From the NCBI GenBank assembly GCA_963675135.1, contig OY776131.1, positions 26,403,881-26,467,880 of the forward strand: a stretch of DNA of 64,000 bases, written 5' to 3'. Every line of letters starts with the position of its first letter. The first letter of the stretch is position 1. Made by a program: the position numbers and the translations under genes. This DNA is from Galeopsis tetrahit. Taxonomy: Eukaryota > Streptophyta > Magnoliopsida > Lamiales > Lamiaceae. Positions 10,811 through 22,521 of this stretch are shown here, in pieces. The notes under the pieces are model-generated. The model had not been told where the DNA came from. It saw only the letters and a list, made by a program, of their open reading frames with translations, and made no database searches.

Positions 10811-11988
10811 ATTCTCACAACTCCCGAGTCAATAATGAAAGAACAGACCTTTCCTCCAATAGTGCAAGTCGACTGAAAGATATTGGTACGTAACCAATTG
10901 TCATCGTTGGCACGTGGGCTCAAAAATGTGCACCTGAGCATCAATAGAGGTCCAACATCACCCTCTACAAGTTCCTCCTCGACCACTTCATCCATATACT
11001 CATCATAAACAAGGGGGGTGTCATCAACAAGGTCATCATCGACAAAAAGGCCACGCTTGTCAGCGCGAGGACGACGACAATCCGCTTGACGGTGACCAGA
11101 ATCACCACAATTAAAACACTTTATGCCACTGGAAGAAGCCCGAGTCGGTGGTGGTTGAGAAACAGAACCACGAGGAGCAGCAGGGCTAGGGGACGGGTTT
11201 ACCGTATTACGAAACCCACTCGAGGCACGACGGGCCAACTGTTTTTCAGCCTGAAGCGCTCGCTGATGCGCCTCCGAAACAGTAACATGATCAAACATAT
11301 TAAGAACATCCTGCAACGGAATCCGCAAACCCCCAATATAACGAGAAACCAATTGAAACGATGTCTCTACAAGATCAGTACGTGCAAGCAAGTGATAAAA
11401 TTCAGCAGTATACTCATCAACAGACTTAACACCCTAACGCAACAACTGAAAACGCTGATACAGATCTCTCTCATAATTATATGGCAAAAACGCAGCACGA
11501 ATATGTTTCTTGAATTTACCCCAATCAACAAGTTTAGGCTTACCAGATCGAAGACGGTTTGCCTTCGCTTGCTGCCACCAGGCCTGTGCACGACCTCGCA
11601 AACGTGTCGCCACCAAAGAAACACGACGATCCATCAGAACATCCTTAAAGTCAATGATTTCCTCCACAGTAGCAAGCCAATCAACGAACTCATCCGCAGC
11701 CAAACTGCCATGGAATTCTGGTAGATCCACTTTGAAGCCAGTCTCCCAGCGACGATCTGTGCGATCTGGGCGCGGGGGGGAAGGATCCCGAAGGTGCGCG
11801 AACGGATTGCCATCGGGGGTGGCGTCGTCATCATCATCATCCAGATCATGTCGTTGGGCGTTGGGTGCCCGCGCTTGAAGGGCCGCCAATTGCTGAGTCA
11901 ATTGAGCCACTTGTTCGCGCAACAGTGCGATTTCATCCCTACGAGCGTCCTCCATACGGGCATCGAGATTCTGTCTACGAGGCGGCAT
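10811..11988 (-). pseudogene. Gypsy-1 gag and start of protease, with internal stop
   Basis: The likely start is the ATG at 11988 (MPPRRQNL), because the upstream part reads like LTR/leader. An N-terminal coiled coil and an Asp-rich tract precede a retrotransposon gag core (for example GRAQAWWQQAK). A TAG at 11434-11436 interrupts the frame within gag. The same frame then carries a zinc knuckle CFNCGDSGHRQADC (about 11079-11120), an acidic linker and the retropepsin active site FIIDSG (about 10822-10839). A frameshift follows directly after DSG. The normal product packages element RNA and cleaves the polyprotein. Confidence 0.85.
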
Positions 11989-12018
11989 ATCGACAGGATC
12001 GTTCGGAAACTGATACCA

Positions 12019-12426
12019 CTCTGATGCAGCGTGCGTGATCAAAAGAAAGAACAACAAGAATCGTTGATTCACAGAATACTCGAATCTTGATAAAACGAAG
12101 AATAATTCTTCAATAATAATTCCAATATGCAAAAACTGCTCAACAATGTTTGGAAAACTAGAATAAAACCAAACCCTAGTGTGCAGAATTAGGAAATTAC
12201 AAAAAAAAACTCAAAACAATTAAAAATTGCAAAAATAACACTCAAAAAGTAATAAAATGCGTTTTTGACCACTCAAACGATGGAATTTGGCCAAAAAGCG
12301 TCGCATCGATTTCACCTGAAAAAAGTGTGCTCACACGCCAAAATCGGGTTTCAGCTCCCAAAACTTCAAAAATTCTTCGGATGCTCTCGTTTCTTCAAAA
12401 ATTGCAACGCTACTTGTGCTACAACA
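12019..12426 (-). repeat. possible 5' LTR of Gypsy-1 with tRNA-Met primer site beside it
   Basis: TGGTATCAG on the minus strand (12010-12018) matches the first nine bases of the usual plant initiator-tRNA-Met primer binding site, 22 bp before the gag ATG. The LTR would run upstream to about 12426, where the minus strand reads TGTTGTAGCAC. The partner LTR is outside the window, so both ends are tentative. Confidence 0.4.
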
Positions 12427-13073
12427 ATAAGTTAATACATAATCTTTATTTATCTAATTACTACCCAAACAACTGCCATTCACCCTAAAACTACTCAAAC
12501 GCACTACAGTCAATCTATTCAAAAATTCGAATTGAAAATTTTATTTAAATTGAAGTTTAATTTGTCAAATTCAAAATTTCGAGAAGGAATTCCCTGCAGT
12601 AACTTCAAGGTCTGGACAATTAAATCCACACTCAAAATTTGAGATTAAATTACTCATTTTATACCCGTTTGCACTCTTTTCATATTCATCAATTGTTTGC
12701 CCGTCTCAAAAGGTTAATTTTTTCATAAACTCCACCCTCACAATATTTACATATTTACATCAAAATGTTACTATTACTTTTACTCTCAATTCAATAATTT
12801 ATTATTTTTTTCATGAAAGTTTATATAACAGTTCACTCATTACACATTTTTCTTAATTTGTGTGTCTATAAAGTGATTCAAACATTTCTGGGACAGAGGA
12901 GTACAATTTACTAAAGAAATCTTAATTTTAGCAGTCGTTAAACTTAAGGAAATTAAACATTGACTAATACTCATAGATGCTCCCTTAGCTGGCATTGCCT
13001 CCCTACTGTCGTACAACATACATTTGTCTTTATATAATTACCCAATCATTACATCATCTTAATTAATTAATCC
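12427..13073. other. AT-rich intergenic DNA
   Basis: No ORF or recognisable element. It separates Gypsy-1 from the small peptide gene. Confidence 0.6.
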
Positions 13074-13082
13074 TATATATAA
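13074..13082 (+). promoter_or_regulatory. TATA box of the small peptide gene
   Basis: TATATATAA lies 65 bp before the ATG at 13147, followed by an A/C-rich leader. This spacing fits a plant core promoter with a short 5' UTR. Confidence 0.6.
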
Positions 13083-13146
13083 GCTCCCATTAAGTGCATC
13101 AATCAAAGTTGTAAAACAAAACAAAAATACAGTATATAATATAAAG

Positions 13147-13329
13147 ATGAGGAGCAACCTAAATGATGCAGCATTCAGCAAGAATTTGAAAGGGAGAAGA
13201 AGGTCAATTCCTCAAAGAGGACAAATAAAGACGAGGATAGCTGCTAAAGCGTTTCATTCTTTGGTCTCTGTCGTTTCGGCCTACTCTGTTCATCATTCGA
13301 CTTCTCCAAGGAAGAAATCCCACTACTAA
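13147..13329 (+). CDS. small basic plant peptide with an IPQRGQIK motif (60 aa)
   Basis: A 60-codon single-exon ORF. It has a basic N-terminal part (KGRRRS), then IPQRGQIKTRIAAKAF, then a hydrophobic stretch HSLVSVVSAYSV and a basic tail. I recall short plant proteins with a similar IPxRGQhK core followed by a hydrophobic segment, but have no name or function for them. Support for a real gene is the well-placed TATA box, the A-rich leader and the codon pattern, which looks more coding than its surroundings. The hydrophobic segment is only about 12 residues, so membrane insertion is doubtful. A chance ORF cannot be excluded. Confidence 0.6.
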   Translation: MRSNLNDAAFSKNLKGRRRSIPQRGQIKTRIAAKAFHSLVSVVSAYSVHHSTSPRKKSHY

Positions 13330-13787
13330 ATTCTACTCCCCAGCTTCTTCACGTGTTTTAATTAGAGCGTTGAGGGTAAACTTTGTAAACTGGGTCTATG
13401 ATGGGTTTCAAAAGTTTAACACCAAGTTTAAATATGTATATATTCGTGTGGGTGAATTGTGTGAATTATTTTCATGCAAACTTTTGTAAAATAGATTATA
13501 AAATAAAGTATGCAACGAATGTATTCTTGTAGAATTCATGCATTGTTAGATAATTAAATTAACCATTTTTGTGTAAATTAATTTTGTTTTTTGATGAATC
13601 AAATCGAATAAGTAATACTCGTACATGTAAGGATCGGAAATGTAGTTATTCATTATTTAGAATTTGATTTGATGTGCTTCCCCTCTAAAGTGATTTATAA
13701 CATATATACAAAATAAGACCAATTTGAATGTATATCTAATTAATACTCACATAGCCACATCTATTTAAAATTTGTGATATTTTAGAT
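13330..13787. other. AT-rich 3' flank of the small peptide gene
   Basis: No further gene seen. It probably includes the 3' UTR; no clear polyadenylation signal was chosen. Confidence 0.5.
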
Positions 13788-13984
13788 TAAGGGGGTGTTT
13801 CTTTTTTGTTTTAAAAACCAGGTTATCCAAAATCCGTTTTATTTTGGGATTTAAAAATCGGTTTTCAAAATCCACTCAAAATCACCCCTATCAAACATAT
13901 TGATTTGACATAAAGTTATATCTATATAATATTACTTCAATCATTATATTCTTTCTCAACAATAATATAATAGGCAATTGCTTA

Positions 13985-15932
13985 TGTGTACCAGTTACAC
14001 GTATGTAACTGGCTATTTACCCTCCTTTTTTAATAAATCCACACTCCTTTTTTTTTTTTAGGCACTCCCTTCTTTTAGGCACTTATGTGTACAAGTTACA
14101 TACATGTAACTAAATCCATCAATTAAATTAAAATACAAATCATTAAAATTATAATTATACACCGACTATCGATTCACCAATTAATCACCACGAAGTCAAA
14201 TATTATTCTATTTTTTTAACTTTTAAAAAATAAATATAAAAACATAACGAATATTAAAAAAAAATATGAAACTCAAAAATAAAATTATGAAATAAAATTT
14301 CCAATTTTTTTTTTTTAAAATGACCAAAATTTAGGAAAAAAATACAAAAAAAATTGAAAAAAAAAACTAAACTAAAAAAATTCAATTTTTTTCTAATTTG
14401 GGTATAAATGTATGAATATGACATGCTCACTTTCTAGCTTTAATTTGATTTATAATAACTAAGATTATTTTGTTATGTTTCATTATTTCTAAAATGATAT
14501 CTGGTTTGTTACAAGTTTTTTAAAGTTGTAGATTATTTTTTAAAACTAATTAATGTATAATCTAATTAAAAAATAAAATTTATATTTAGAAACTTAAATG
14601 AGTTGAGAATTGGGGAAGAAACCAGCATAATATTGCATCAACTTTATTATTTTCTTTGGGGTCATCGTCATGTTGATGTATTCGTATGTTTATTGAGTGT
14701 GATCGTATCTATTAATTGAATTGTGTGTTCAGTATGATTCATTCTCACTTTTGTTCTTCTTACTAGGTAGTTAATATCATTTTTTTAATATTGATGTATT
14801 AATTTGCATGGTATGCCTGGAATTATAAATGTGTTAAGTTATGTATTTTTTGTTAAATACAAATATTAGTTTAAATACGATATAGTATTAGTACGCCTAT
14901 GGTATAGTACTAGTTAATATATTGTATAGTACTAGAGATTAATGTGGGTATAAAAATATTACAGAGTATTTAATATATATGAACTAATACTATACAATAT
15001 TTGAATTTATATTATACTATATTTGAACTAGTACCATAGAGTATGTGAACTAATACTATACAATATCTTAACTAATACTATAATATATTTGAACTATTAT
15101 CATAAAGTATGTGAACTCGAAACTCGAAAAAATTAAAACATGTACCAATATAAACTAATATTATACTGTATATGAACTAATATGTACAGTACTGCATATT
15201 AACTAATAATATATCATTACTTTATCAACAGTTAGCATAACACTTATAAACTAAAAATTATATTCATAAAAAATTAAAATAAAGTGATTAAAAAATTAAA
15301 GTTCAAATGAAAAAAATAATTAAACAATGTAAAACGAAATTTGTAAGGAATGAAGTAAAATTTTAAAAGGATAAGGTGAAAATTATACACCAATTAATTA
15401 AAGTAAAATAGTACCAATAAAATTGAACACTTGCGTAAGAGAGGTGAGAGTTTTATTTTTTAAAACAAATTATTATTATACTATTTAATACTTAAAAAAA
15501 ACAATTAATATTATTTTTAAAAATTTCTTATTAGAATTTAAAATTTTAGAATAATTATTTATGACATAAAAAGAAAGTACGTTAAAAAAATTATTATTTG
15601 AAACACAAATGATAAACAGGAAGAAAAATAAATTTAAAAAATAATATTAAAAAGATAAATATAAATATCAATTGAGTAAAATAAAAAAATAAAATTTTAA
15701 AAAATTAATGGAGTATTATTTTTTAATGATAAAATAAAAAAAATTAATTGATGTAAAATAAAGGCCCATGAAAAAATGTATGTGTTAAATTGATATAGTA
15801 AATGGGTCATGTGTTATTGGATTGGATATAGTAAATGAGTCATGTGTTATTTGTAATGGGTTATTGGATTGGATATAGTAATTACATATATTAGATTGGA
15901 TATAGTAGTTACATACATGTAACTGGTACACA
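13985..15932. mobile_element. inner inverted-repeat element nested in the Harbinger-like element
   Basis: TGTGTACCAGTTACAC.. at 13985-14010 and its inverse at 15907-15932 match at 25 of 26 positions. A third, slightly diverged copy of the same motif lies at about 14082-14111. The interior is very AT-rich with no ORF. Superfamily and target duplication could not be decided because the flanks are (AATA)n-like. Confidence 0.55.
14870..15215. repeat. degenerate tandem repeats of a GAACTAATACTATA motif
   Basis: Motifs like TGAACTAATACTATACAAT recur about every 30-45 bases with many substitutions, inside the inner element. The repeats resemble the subterminal repeats of some DNA transposons. Confidence 0.5.
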
Positions 15933-16214
15933 AGAGTGCAACTCAATATAATAATACTATAATAATATAATAATACAATAATATAATACATTTAATCATT
16001 ACACACTTAACTAATCATTACAATCTCATCAAACAATAATATAATAATACAAACTCATTCAATCTTACAACTTGATTTGACATAAAGTTAAATCATTCAC
16101 TATTTCAAAACCCAAAAGAAACACCCATATTACTATTTATCGGGATTTCAAAAACCAGGATTTCAAAAATCTGGTTTTTAAAACCACCCAAAGCCCAAAA
16201 GAAACACCCCCTAA

Positions 16215-17137
16215 TGGTCGTATGTTAAAAAAATGTGTTTCTAATTATATCATTAACAGATATCTATCTTATTAAACAAACAAATTTATTTGAATATTTT
16301 AATGAATCTAAGAATAATTTTTAATGAAATATAATTAATTTACATTGAAAGTTGATTATCTAATTTATAAATGAACGAACTGAAAAATTAAAACTGTCAC
16401 TTGTTCAATGATAATGCTTGGAGAGTTGTTAGAGATGGAATTCCGTCAAGAGTTGTTAAGAGAGAGAATTCAATCAAGTAACGACATTATGAACATCTTC
16501 TGTAATTTTATGATTCAGAATTGACATCCAAACCCAATAATGATTTTGGGTAGATAAGTTTGTAATTGGAATATTTGTGTTTTATACCGACCATTTCAAT
16601 AAATTTCGATTTACCGATGAAAGAAAATGTCACTTAAGAATGGTGAGTAACATCCATATTTTTTATATTTTTTGTAATATAACAAAATATATGTAAAAAT
16701 AAGAGGGATGTAAAATACCAAATGAAATTAGCTGACAATTGAAATGAAAATCGAGTGTTTTGTGGTTCAAAAATACTGAATTTCGTCTGTATCATCATTT
16801 GTCAGGATTCTTTGGCGTAATTAAGTTCCTTGGCTTGGACATGACATTTAGTACATATCGTTATTCCTGTGTCCAGAGGGGAGTACGTTTGATGGAATAA
16901 TTTCTTAGATGTATTACCGCATCCCCAAGGGTTAGGCCCGCTTTTTACCGGTTAGTAGAATCTTTATGCACAAAACCTTGATTTAAGTAGTAATTTATTT
17001 GGGACCTCCCGAGGAGAAGGAACGACCATTCTAACCCTTCTTGGAGGATTCCATCTACAAACATTGTGTTTATGATTGACTGATATGGCTCATCATCATT
17101 TAGCTATTACATTTATTTTTCAGTGTTTCATTTTGTA
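16215..17137. other. intergenic DNA without recognised features
   Basis: AT-rich at first, more mixed around 16830-17060. No ORF above background and no inverted repeat noticed. Confidence 0.5.
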
Positions 17138-17370
17138 CTCCCTCCGTCCGTCTATAAGCTTCTCATTTTACCATTTTGGTCCGTCCGCCTATAAGCTTCC
17201 CATACCTTTTTTGGTAAGTACTTTTTCTTACACTTCACTTTATATCTTACTTTTTCTCTCTATCTCTTTCCTCTCTCAATCACACCACTTGTACTATATC
17301 TATTATTTAATCACTTTTCTTAATCTCTGTGTCAAAAAGTAACGTAACACTTATAGGCGGACGGAGGGAG
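17138..17370. mobile_element. Stowaway MITE (233 bp)
   Basis: It begins CTCCCTCCGTCCGTC and ends with the inverse GGACGGAGGGAG. Flanked by TA on both sides (17136-17137, 17371-17372). The Tc1/mariner-type TA duplication and the CTCCCTCCGTCC end are the Stowaway signature. Confidence 0.92.
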
Positions 17371-17372
17371 TA

Positions 17373-18111
17373 TTTCATAGTGTAGATGAATGATATGTGG
17401 AGGGTGAAAAAAATTCAATGAATTGTATACACCTCACCGACATGTGTTAATAATCTAGTATGGTGGAACATTATGTGGAACCGGTAAAATACACATAAAT
17501 AGAGTACGAAGGTATTTGTATCACTCATCATAAAACAATTCTTCTATGCAATTGAGTGCTTGAATTTTAATATTCAATTTAATCTTTGATTTCAATATTT
17601 AATTCAATTCATTTAACCTAATTACAATTGTATAGGCGCAATCAATGGCACTCCAGTATCACTCATCATAAGAGTCACACTTAAGCACACTCAATTGAAT
17701 AGTGCAATTGATGGTTCTAATTTAGTAAAAAATTCAATTGAAAATAGTTACAAATCAGTAAATATCCAATGGCATATATACATTCATTGTATACAAGAAT
17801 TTGCCATGAATAATATAACTATTTGAATTGAAAATATATGCAAATAACAAAATATTCAATGACATATATGCATCATTGTATACAAGAATTTGCCATCAAT
17901 AATTATAAGAAAAGGGTGGATTCGAATTGCAAATAATTAGAAAGATCTTGATTTACCAAAATAGGAAATTAGGTTAAAAGTCCAGTGATTTTTATTTTTT
18001 TTGTAATACAAAATAAAATACTGTTATAAACTAATTTCTAATTTCATGACCCAAAATATTGAAGATCGCAGCATAGTCAAAATAAGCGTATGTATTGTAG
18101 AGAGAGTTGTA
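17373..18111. other. upstream region of the glyoxalase-like gene
   Basis: AT-rich, with two diverged copies of a segment around GCATATATACATTCATTGTATACAAG-like sequence (about 17772 and 17864). No ORF. The promoter of the downstream gene must lie here or just before 18112, but no clear TATA box was identified. Confidence 0.5.
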
Positions 18112-20544
18112 ATGGCGGCAGCAACTTTTAGATACTTAGTGCAACTACACAAAGATGTTCCAAAAGCGGCGAGATTATACTCAGAGGGGCTGGGTTTCAA
18201 AATTAACGTCTGTACTCTCCGATGGGCCGAACTCCATTCCGGCCCTCTCAAGCTCTCACTCTTGCAATCTCCCAGGTGCATTTCGCTTTCTTTAAATTTA
18301 AATTTGTTTTTCAAATTTAATAATTGCTTAATTGATTGTGGAAATAATGATGAATGGGTGTGATAATTTTCAACCACACCATCGGTGACAGACGATCTTG
18401 GTTAAAAATTATGGTGAAAGGCATTGTGCTCATCAAGTGTTTGATGAAATACCGAAGAGAACTCTTATTTCTTGGCTGAGATTTCTTATGAAACGTGGGT
18501 GAGAATATGAGGAAATGAGTTATGCTCGTTAAGTGTCTGATATAATACCTCAAGAGGGAGGTTTAATATAAAGACTTCTGGCTAAATTTCTTACAAGAAC
18601 AGATGTCAAATGTGGTTAATTGGGTTTTGTCTATTAGATGTTTGATATATTTCTTCTGAAAATTGTTTCTTGGTTTTTTTGATTGCTTGGCACAAAGCCG
18701 GCTGTATATATTGAAGAGGAACAAAAGTATTGATTTGTAGGAAGAATAGCTCTATGAATGACATAAAAACCATGCAGAGATTATCAAACTTCACACAAAG
18801 TGAAGAAAAACTATAACTATATGCAGACACTGCTGCAATCAAGAAAAGAGCGGGATTTATGACCAAATATACAAACCAGAGAGGTTATGAATATAAGGCC
18901 ACACTGCTAATTTTGGCCTCACCATGATTTGATGAATTCTGGTCAGAGAAGCTCCCTGGCCTTCTTGAAGGCTATGGAACAGTTGGACTTTATTTTCACC
19001 ATTGAAACCATCCAGTTGTTCCATCCCCGAATTTCCAATTACTACACACATTAAAAGAAAACGACATCCACCAAGTAAAGGAATACTCTTCGTAAAGTAA
19101 ATGATTAACTTTTAAACAACCAAAAGAAACAAGCAACAACCTGTATATTTCATTTAGTAAATAAGGGTCCAATATTCGAGATTGGTTATGAATCTTATGA
19201 TGTACATTATTTTTGTTGATATTTGTTTGGAAGATTGAAGATTTGAAGGAGCAGTTGTTTTAGGATTTCATTTTTCATATATCACTAATTTTGTATTCAT
19301 ATCTGTTATTGTTATGTATAAAAGAAGGAAAAGGCCAGCTAGTTAGGGGCTTTGGCTGGTATAGTGTCTGTTAGCAATTTAGTAGTTAGTAGCAGTTATG
19401 TTCTTTACTGAGGGAACAATGTATAAATAGCTTGGCCTTGTGTTTAGAAAGGTTGTGGAATAACATCATTAACATTTGGGCTTTAAGCTTGGGCGGAGTA
19501 ACTTCCGTGGAATTTGCTAGCTTCTTGATCTTTTTAGCTTCCCTTTCATCTTGTTGCTAACAGTTATAAAGTTTGTGAAATTATAACTCAAGAAAACGTG
19601 ATTGAATTTATTACTTGTATTCTCTTCCACTTCTATCACCTTATAAGTTTGAATAATAATCGTCAAAACTTGCTAGAATATGAGTAATTGATGTCCTAGT
19701 TTTTTTTTAAGGTTGATTGATGTCCGTTGCAACAATTTTTATTTGTCATTTTGAAGTTTCTGATTTTTGTATGATGACCAATGGTGTATGCTTTGAAACA
19801 CTTCAAATTGGCCATTTATTTTACCCCACTATCTCAGACTGGATTATCTAGATGCATTGATTCATTTGAATAATGTTTCCTTATCTAAAGTGTGAGAAAT
19901 ATATTGAATCATTGGATGGATTCTTACTTTCATATTACAATGGTATGCTCCTAAACATCGTACATAGGTGACTGTTTTTCCAACTTTCATCGTGTTACAT
20001 AGGTGTTTTCATGACCTAATTAGGAAACTTCTTAAGTACATGGGCAGATAGAATCTCCAAATCATTCATATATTAACTTGTTAATATGAAAGCAGTTACA
20101 TATGTGATATGCCAATAATTTTCTATTTTTTCTTCAGTGATCATGTTGAGCAAAAGGTCCATTCATCGATCCTATCATTTACTGTTACTGACATCAATAG
20201 CACTGTAACAAAGCTCATGAGCTTAGGTGCAGAACTTGATGGCCCAATCAAACATGAAATCCATGGAAAGGTAATTTCCCTGACTTTTAACAATTCTGAT
20301 TTCGGACCCTTCTTGATATCCCATAATGTGCATCTTCAACATGTTCTTGAAACAGCATTTCAAACAATGGAGAAAGATTCAGCTGTGCTACTACTTTCTT
20401 TTTCATTTTGACTACATTACCAAGAGGGTTGTTGTCAATCTTAATATAAAAAAAATACTGCATTTTTCTCTTGTACTGGCTTTTCAGGTGGCTGCAATGA
20501 GGTGTACTGATGGCCACGTCTTAGGGCTTTACGAGCCTGCTTAA
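18112..20544 (+). CDS. glyoxalase/bleomycin-resistance (VOC fold) family protein, 3 exons
   Basis: Exons 18112-18275, 20138-20270 and 20488-20544 (164+133+57 nt = 117 residues plus stop). All junctions are GT-AG and phases fit. The protein starts MAAATFRYLVQLHKDVPK. It contains FRYLVQLHKDVPKAARLYSEGLGF, split here by description: a beta strand followed by the helix typical of VOC modules. It then has LKLSLLQSP, the strand block SSILSFTVTDINSTV, and the C-terminal strand MRCTDGHVLGLYEP typical of this fold. The length fits one VOC unit of two beta-alpha-beta-beta-beta modules. Members bind a metal and act in detoxification or unknown reactions; the substrate here cannot be told. The first intron is long (1862 bp). 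No defect seen. Confidence 0.85.
18276..20137 (+). other. first intron of the glyoxalase-like gene
   Basis: 1862 bp, AT-rich. A block near 19214-19562 starts TGTTGATA, has a TATAAATAG at about 19422 and ends CTAACA. This looks vaguely like a solo copia LTR, but no flanking 5-bp duplication was found. Nothing coding was seen. Confidence 0.5.
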
Positions 20545-20840
20545 AGTGTAAGCAATCGGGATCGAACATCTTGTTTTCAGTACGTCAAAGGCCAAGGGAT
20601 GATACTTTTCAGGTTCATAGATTGTTAAAGGTAACACCCGATTAAATATTAGCTGTTCAATACGGAAGCAAGGGCCCTTGATTATTGAACGAATCTCTGG
20701 ATTCGTTAATAGATCGTTTTAACTTCTTATCAAGTCTTGGGTTGTGTCGTCCACCTGTTCAACTTAATCACAAACTAATTTTGAAAAATTGGTTGCTTAT
20801 TCAGATATATTTTGAAGAATCCCATGGAAAGAGCAAGACA
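20545..20840. other. 3' flank of the glyoxalase-like gene
   Basis: Short intergenic stretch, probably including the 3' UTR. No gene seen. Confidence 0.5.
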
Positions 20841-21062
20841 CTCATACTTAGTTTGAAATATTGTATCTGAAATTCTTGTCAGTTGACCAGTGTACACTCC
20901 CTCCTTCAACATTTTCTCAACGACAACTTAATCGCAACTCTCAAATAATTATACAACCATTAAGTTACTCATTTATTGTTTGGACATGTTTTACAGAATA
21001 TAATATTTAAAGTGTAGTGGGGTATTGACTATAGATAGATAGGTAAGAGAATATGTGGAAAG
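20841..21062. repeat. 222-bp direct repeat, left copy
   Basis: Identical, by eye and without gaps, to 23464-23685. The two copies frame the inserted Copia-L fragment. The sequence itself is ordinary AT-rich intergenic DNA starting CTCATACTTAG and ending TGTGGAAAG. Confidence 0.95.
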
Positions 21063-22521
21063 CAGCCTCAGAAAAGTTTTCCCAAAAGGTAATGGCCAAC
21101 ATTGCTGAAGGTGCAGTGGCCAACCTCACTGATCTTCTTAAGGCCCAACTTGATGCATCTCTGAAAGCAACCTTGGAGGAGGTTGTCCAACAAAAGATGA
21201 AGCCTGTTCTAGCTTTCCTTAGCTTGAGCAGTGATAGGATGCAAAATATACATGATGAGAATGTATATTTGTTGGAGGAGATGAAGTCTCTAACCCAAGC
21301 CCAGTCCTTGATGGCATCAACTATGAGTGAACTTAGGCCTGAATGTTTTGATGCTGCCAAAAAGGGGAAAAGGGAAAGAGCAAGGGCAAAAGGTGCCTTG
21401 GTTATTGGAAGCCCAGTGAAAGGGAAGGACAAAGTTGCTGAAACTAAAGGAAAAGAACCAGCAGTGCTGAACTTGGAAGATTTGGATGAAGAGGAGCAAT
21501 TAGCACTAGCCTTGAAGAACTCAATGGCCTCAGCTCAAGAGGAAGGAGTTAGGCTACAACAAAGACCAGGGGGAGAGGTGTCTGGTTTGGACAAAGATGC
21601 TGAAGGTGTCCAAACTAGAGGAAAGATCAAGAAGGCCAAAGGAAAGAAAAGAAAAGCTGAGACATTTACTGACTTTCCCAACAGCCTTGATCTGCCCCCT
21701 GAGTTCAGAATTGATGATGAAATGCTTACCTCCAAGAAGACCAAAAATGCTGAAAAGGACAAGACTGCTGAAGTGTCCAAGACTGCTGAAAAAGACAAGT
21801 CTTCTGAGAAAGAAAAGTCTGCTGAGACTAAGTCCACTGATGGTGCCAAAGCTTCTGAAGATGTAGAGGAGCTGTATGAAGAAGGCTTTGGACCAGGACC
21901 AAAGAAAAAGAAAGTTGTGTTGCTAAATGATCCATCAAAATTGTTTCATGAAGGGTATGGCAAGAACAGAAGTTGGCCATGATGAGGGCCCAAGAGAAGA
22001 TGGATTTGATGGATGAAGCACAAAGCGCAAGAGATAAAAGAAGAGCAGATTTTCAAAAGCCCAGAAGGAAGAGAGCAACTTACAACAAGATGAAGCCACA
22101 ACTTTTGATCCCAATGGACACCAAATATCCTCACTTGGATAAATGGGTGCCAATTCAGCTGAATGACTCATGGGAGGAAGCCAAAAGGGAGTTTGTCTAT
22201 GACTTCTATGTCATTGACAGATGGAATGGAAAAGATGCCAACTCCACTTTTGCTGAGTTCATGATAGAGTATCATAGAGAACTCTATCAACAACTACTTG
22301 CAGCTGCTGATATTGCAAGATTTGAACTCACTGCCCCCAAGCCATTCATATATATGCCTCCAAAGCTTGATGGGTGGATTGATCAGTCAAAAATCTTGAA
22401 GGAGTTTACTGAGATCCTCAAGCTGAACAAGATGGTTCTTGGACCCAAGGGAACAAACCAAGAGGCCATGGAGCTGAAGAGAAGAGTGTGGGCACAATAT
22501 GGGATGGTGCCACCTCCTTAG
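21063..22521 (+). pseudogene. fragment of the Copia-L accessory ORF (second copy)
   Basis: Open from about 21053 to 21982, then in another frame 21973-22521. It reproduces the C-terminal 300 codons of the Copia-L accessory ORF and also its frameshift. It includes the coiled-coil-like part, the PKKKKVV motif and the conserved C-terminal block. The upstream ATG at 21053 is flanking sequence, so no functional product is expected. Confidence 0.9.

Larger units (their letters stand above)
9162..12426 (-). mobile_element. Gypsy-1: decayed Ty3/gypsy element, split by Copia-L
   Basis: Minus-strand order from high to low coordinates: possible 5' LTR, gag with CCHC knuckle, aspartic protease, RT, start of RNase H. 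The pol frame breaks off at 9162 inside the conserved TDH motif where Copia-L begins, so the rest of pol, integrase and 3' LTR should lie left of the window. The protease-RT-RNase H order and the YFDDILIYS motif identify Ty3/gypsy. One stop and one frameshift show that it no longer encodes an intact polyprotein. Confidence 0.88.
13791..16211. mobile_element. composite Harbinger/Tourist-like element (2421 bp)
   Basis: The ends are GGGGGTGTTTCTTTT (13791) and its inverse ending at 16211, flanked by a TAA duplication (13788-13790 and 16212-16214). A GGGGGTGTTT-type end and a 3-bp TAA/TTA target duplication are typical of PIF/Harbinger non-autonomous elements. Near both ends the sequence has related ATCNGGTTTT motifs. 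No transposase ORF is present. Most of the interior is a second element with its own inverted repeats (13985-15932). Confidence 0.75.

Noticed and set aside
19214..19562. Solo LTR in the first intron of the glyoxalase-like gene
   Set aside because: It has TG..CA-like ends and a TATA box, but no 5-bp duplication, and the flanks do not match.
21053..22521. Independent gene downstream of the glyoxalase-like gene
   Set aside because: It is an exact copy of part of the Copia-L accessory ORF. Its first ATG lies in flanking DNA, and it shares the frameshift of the source.
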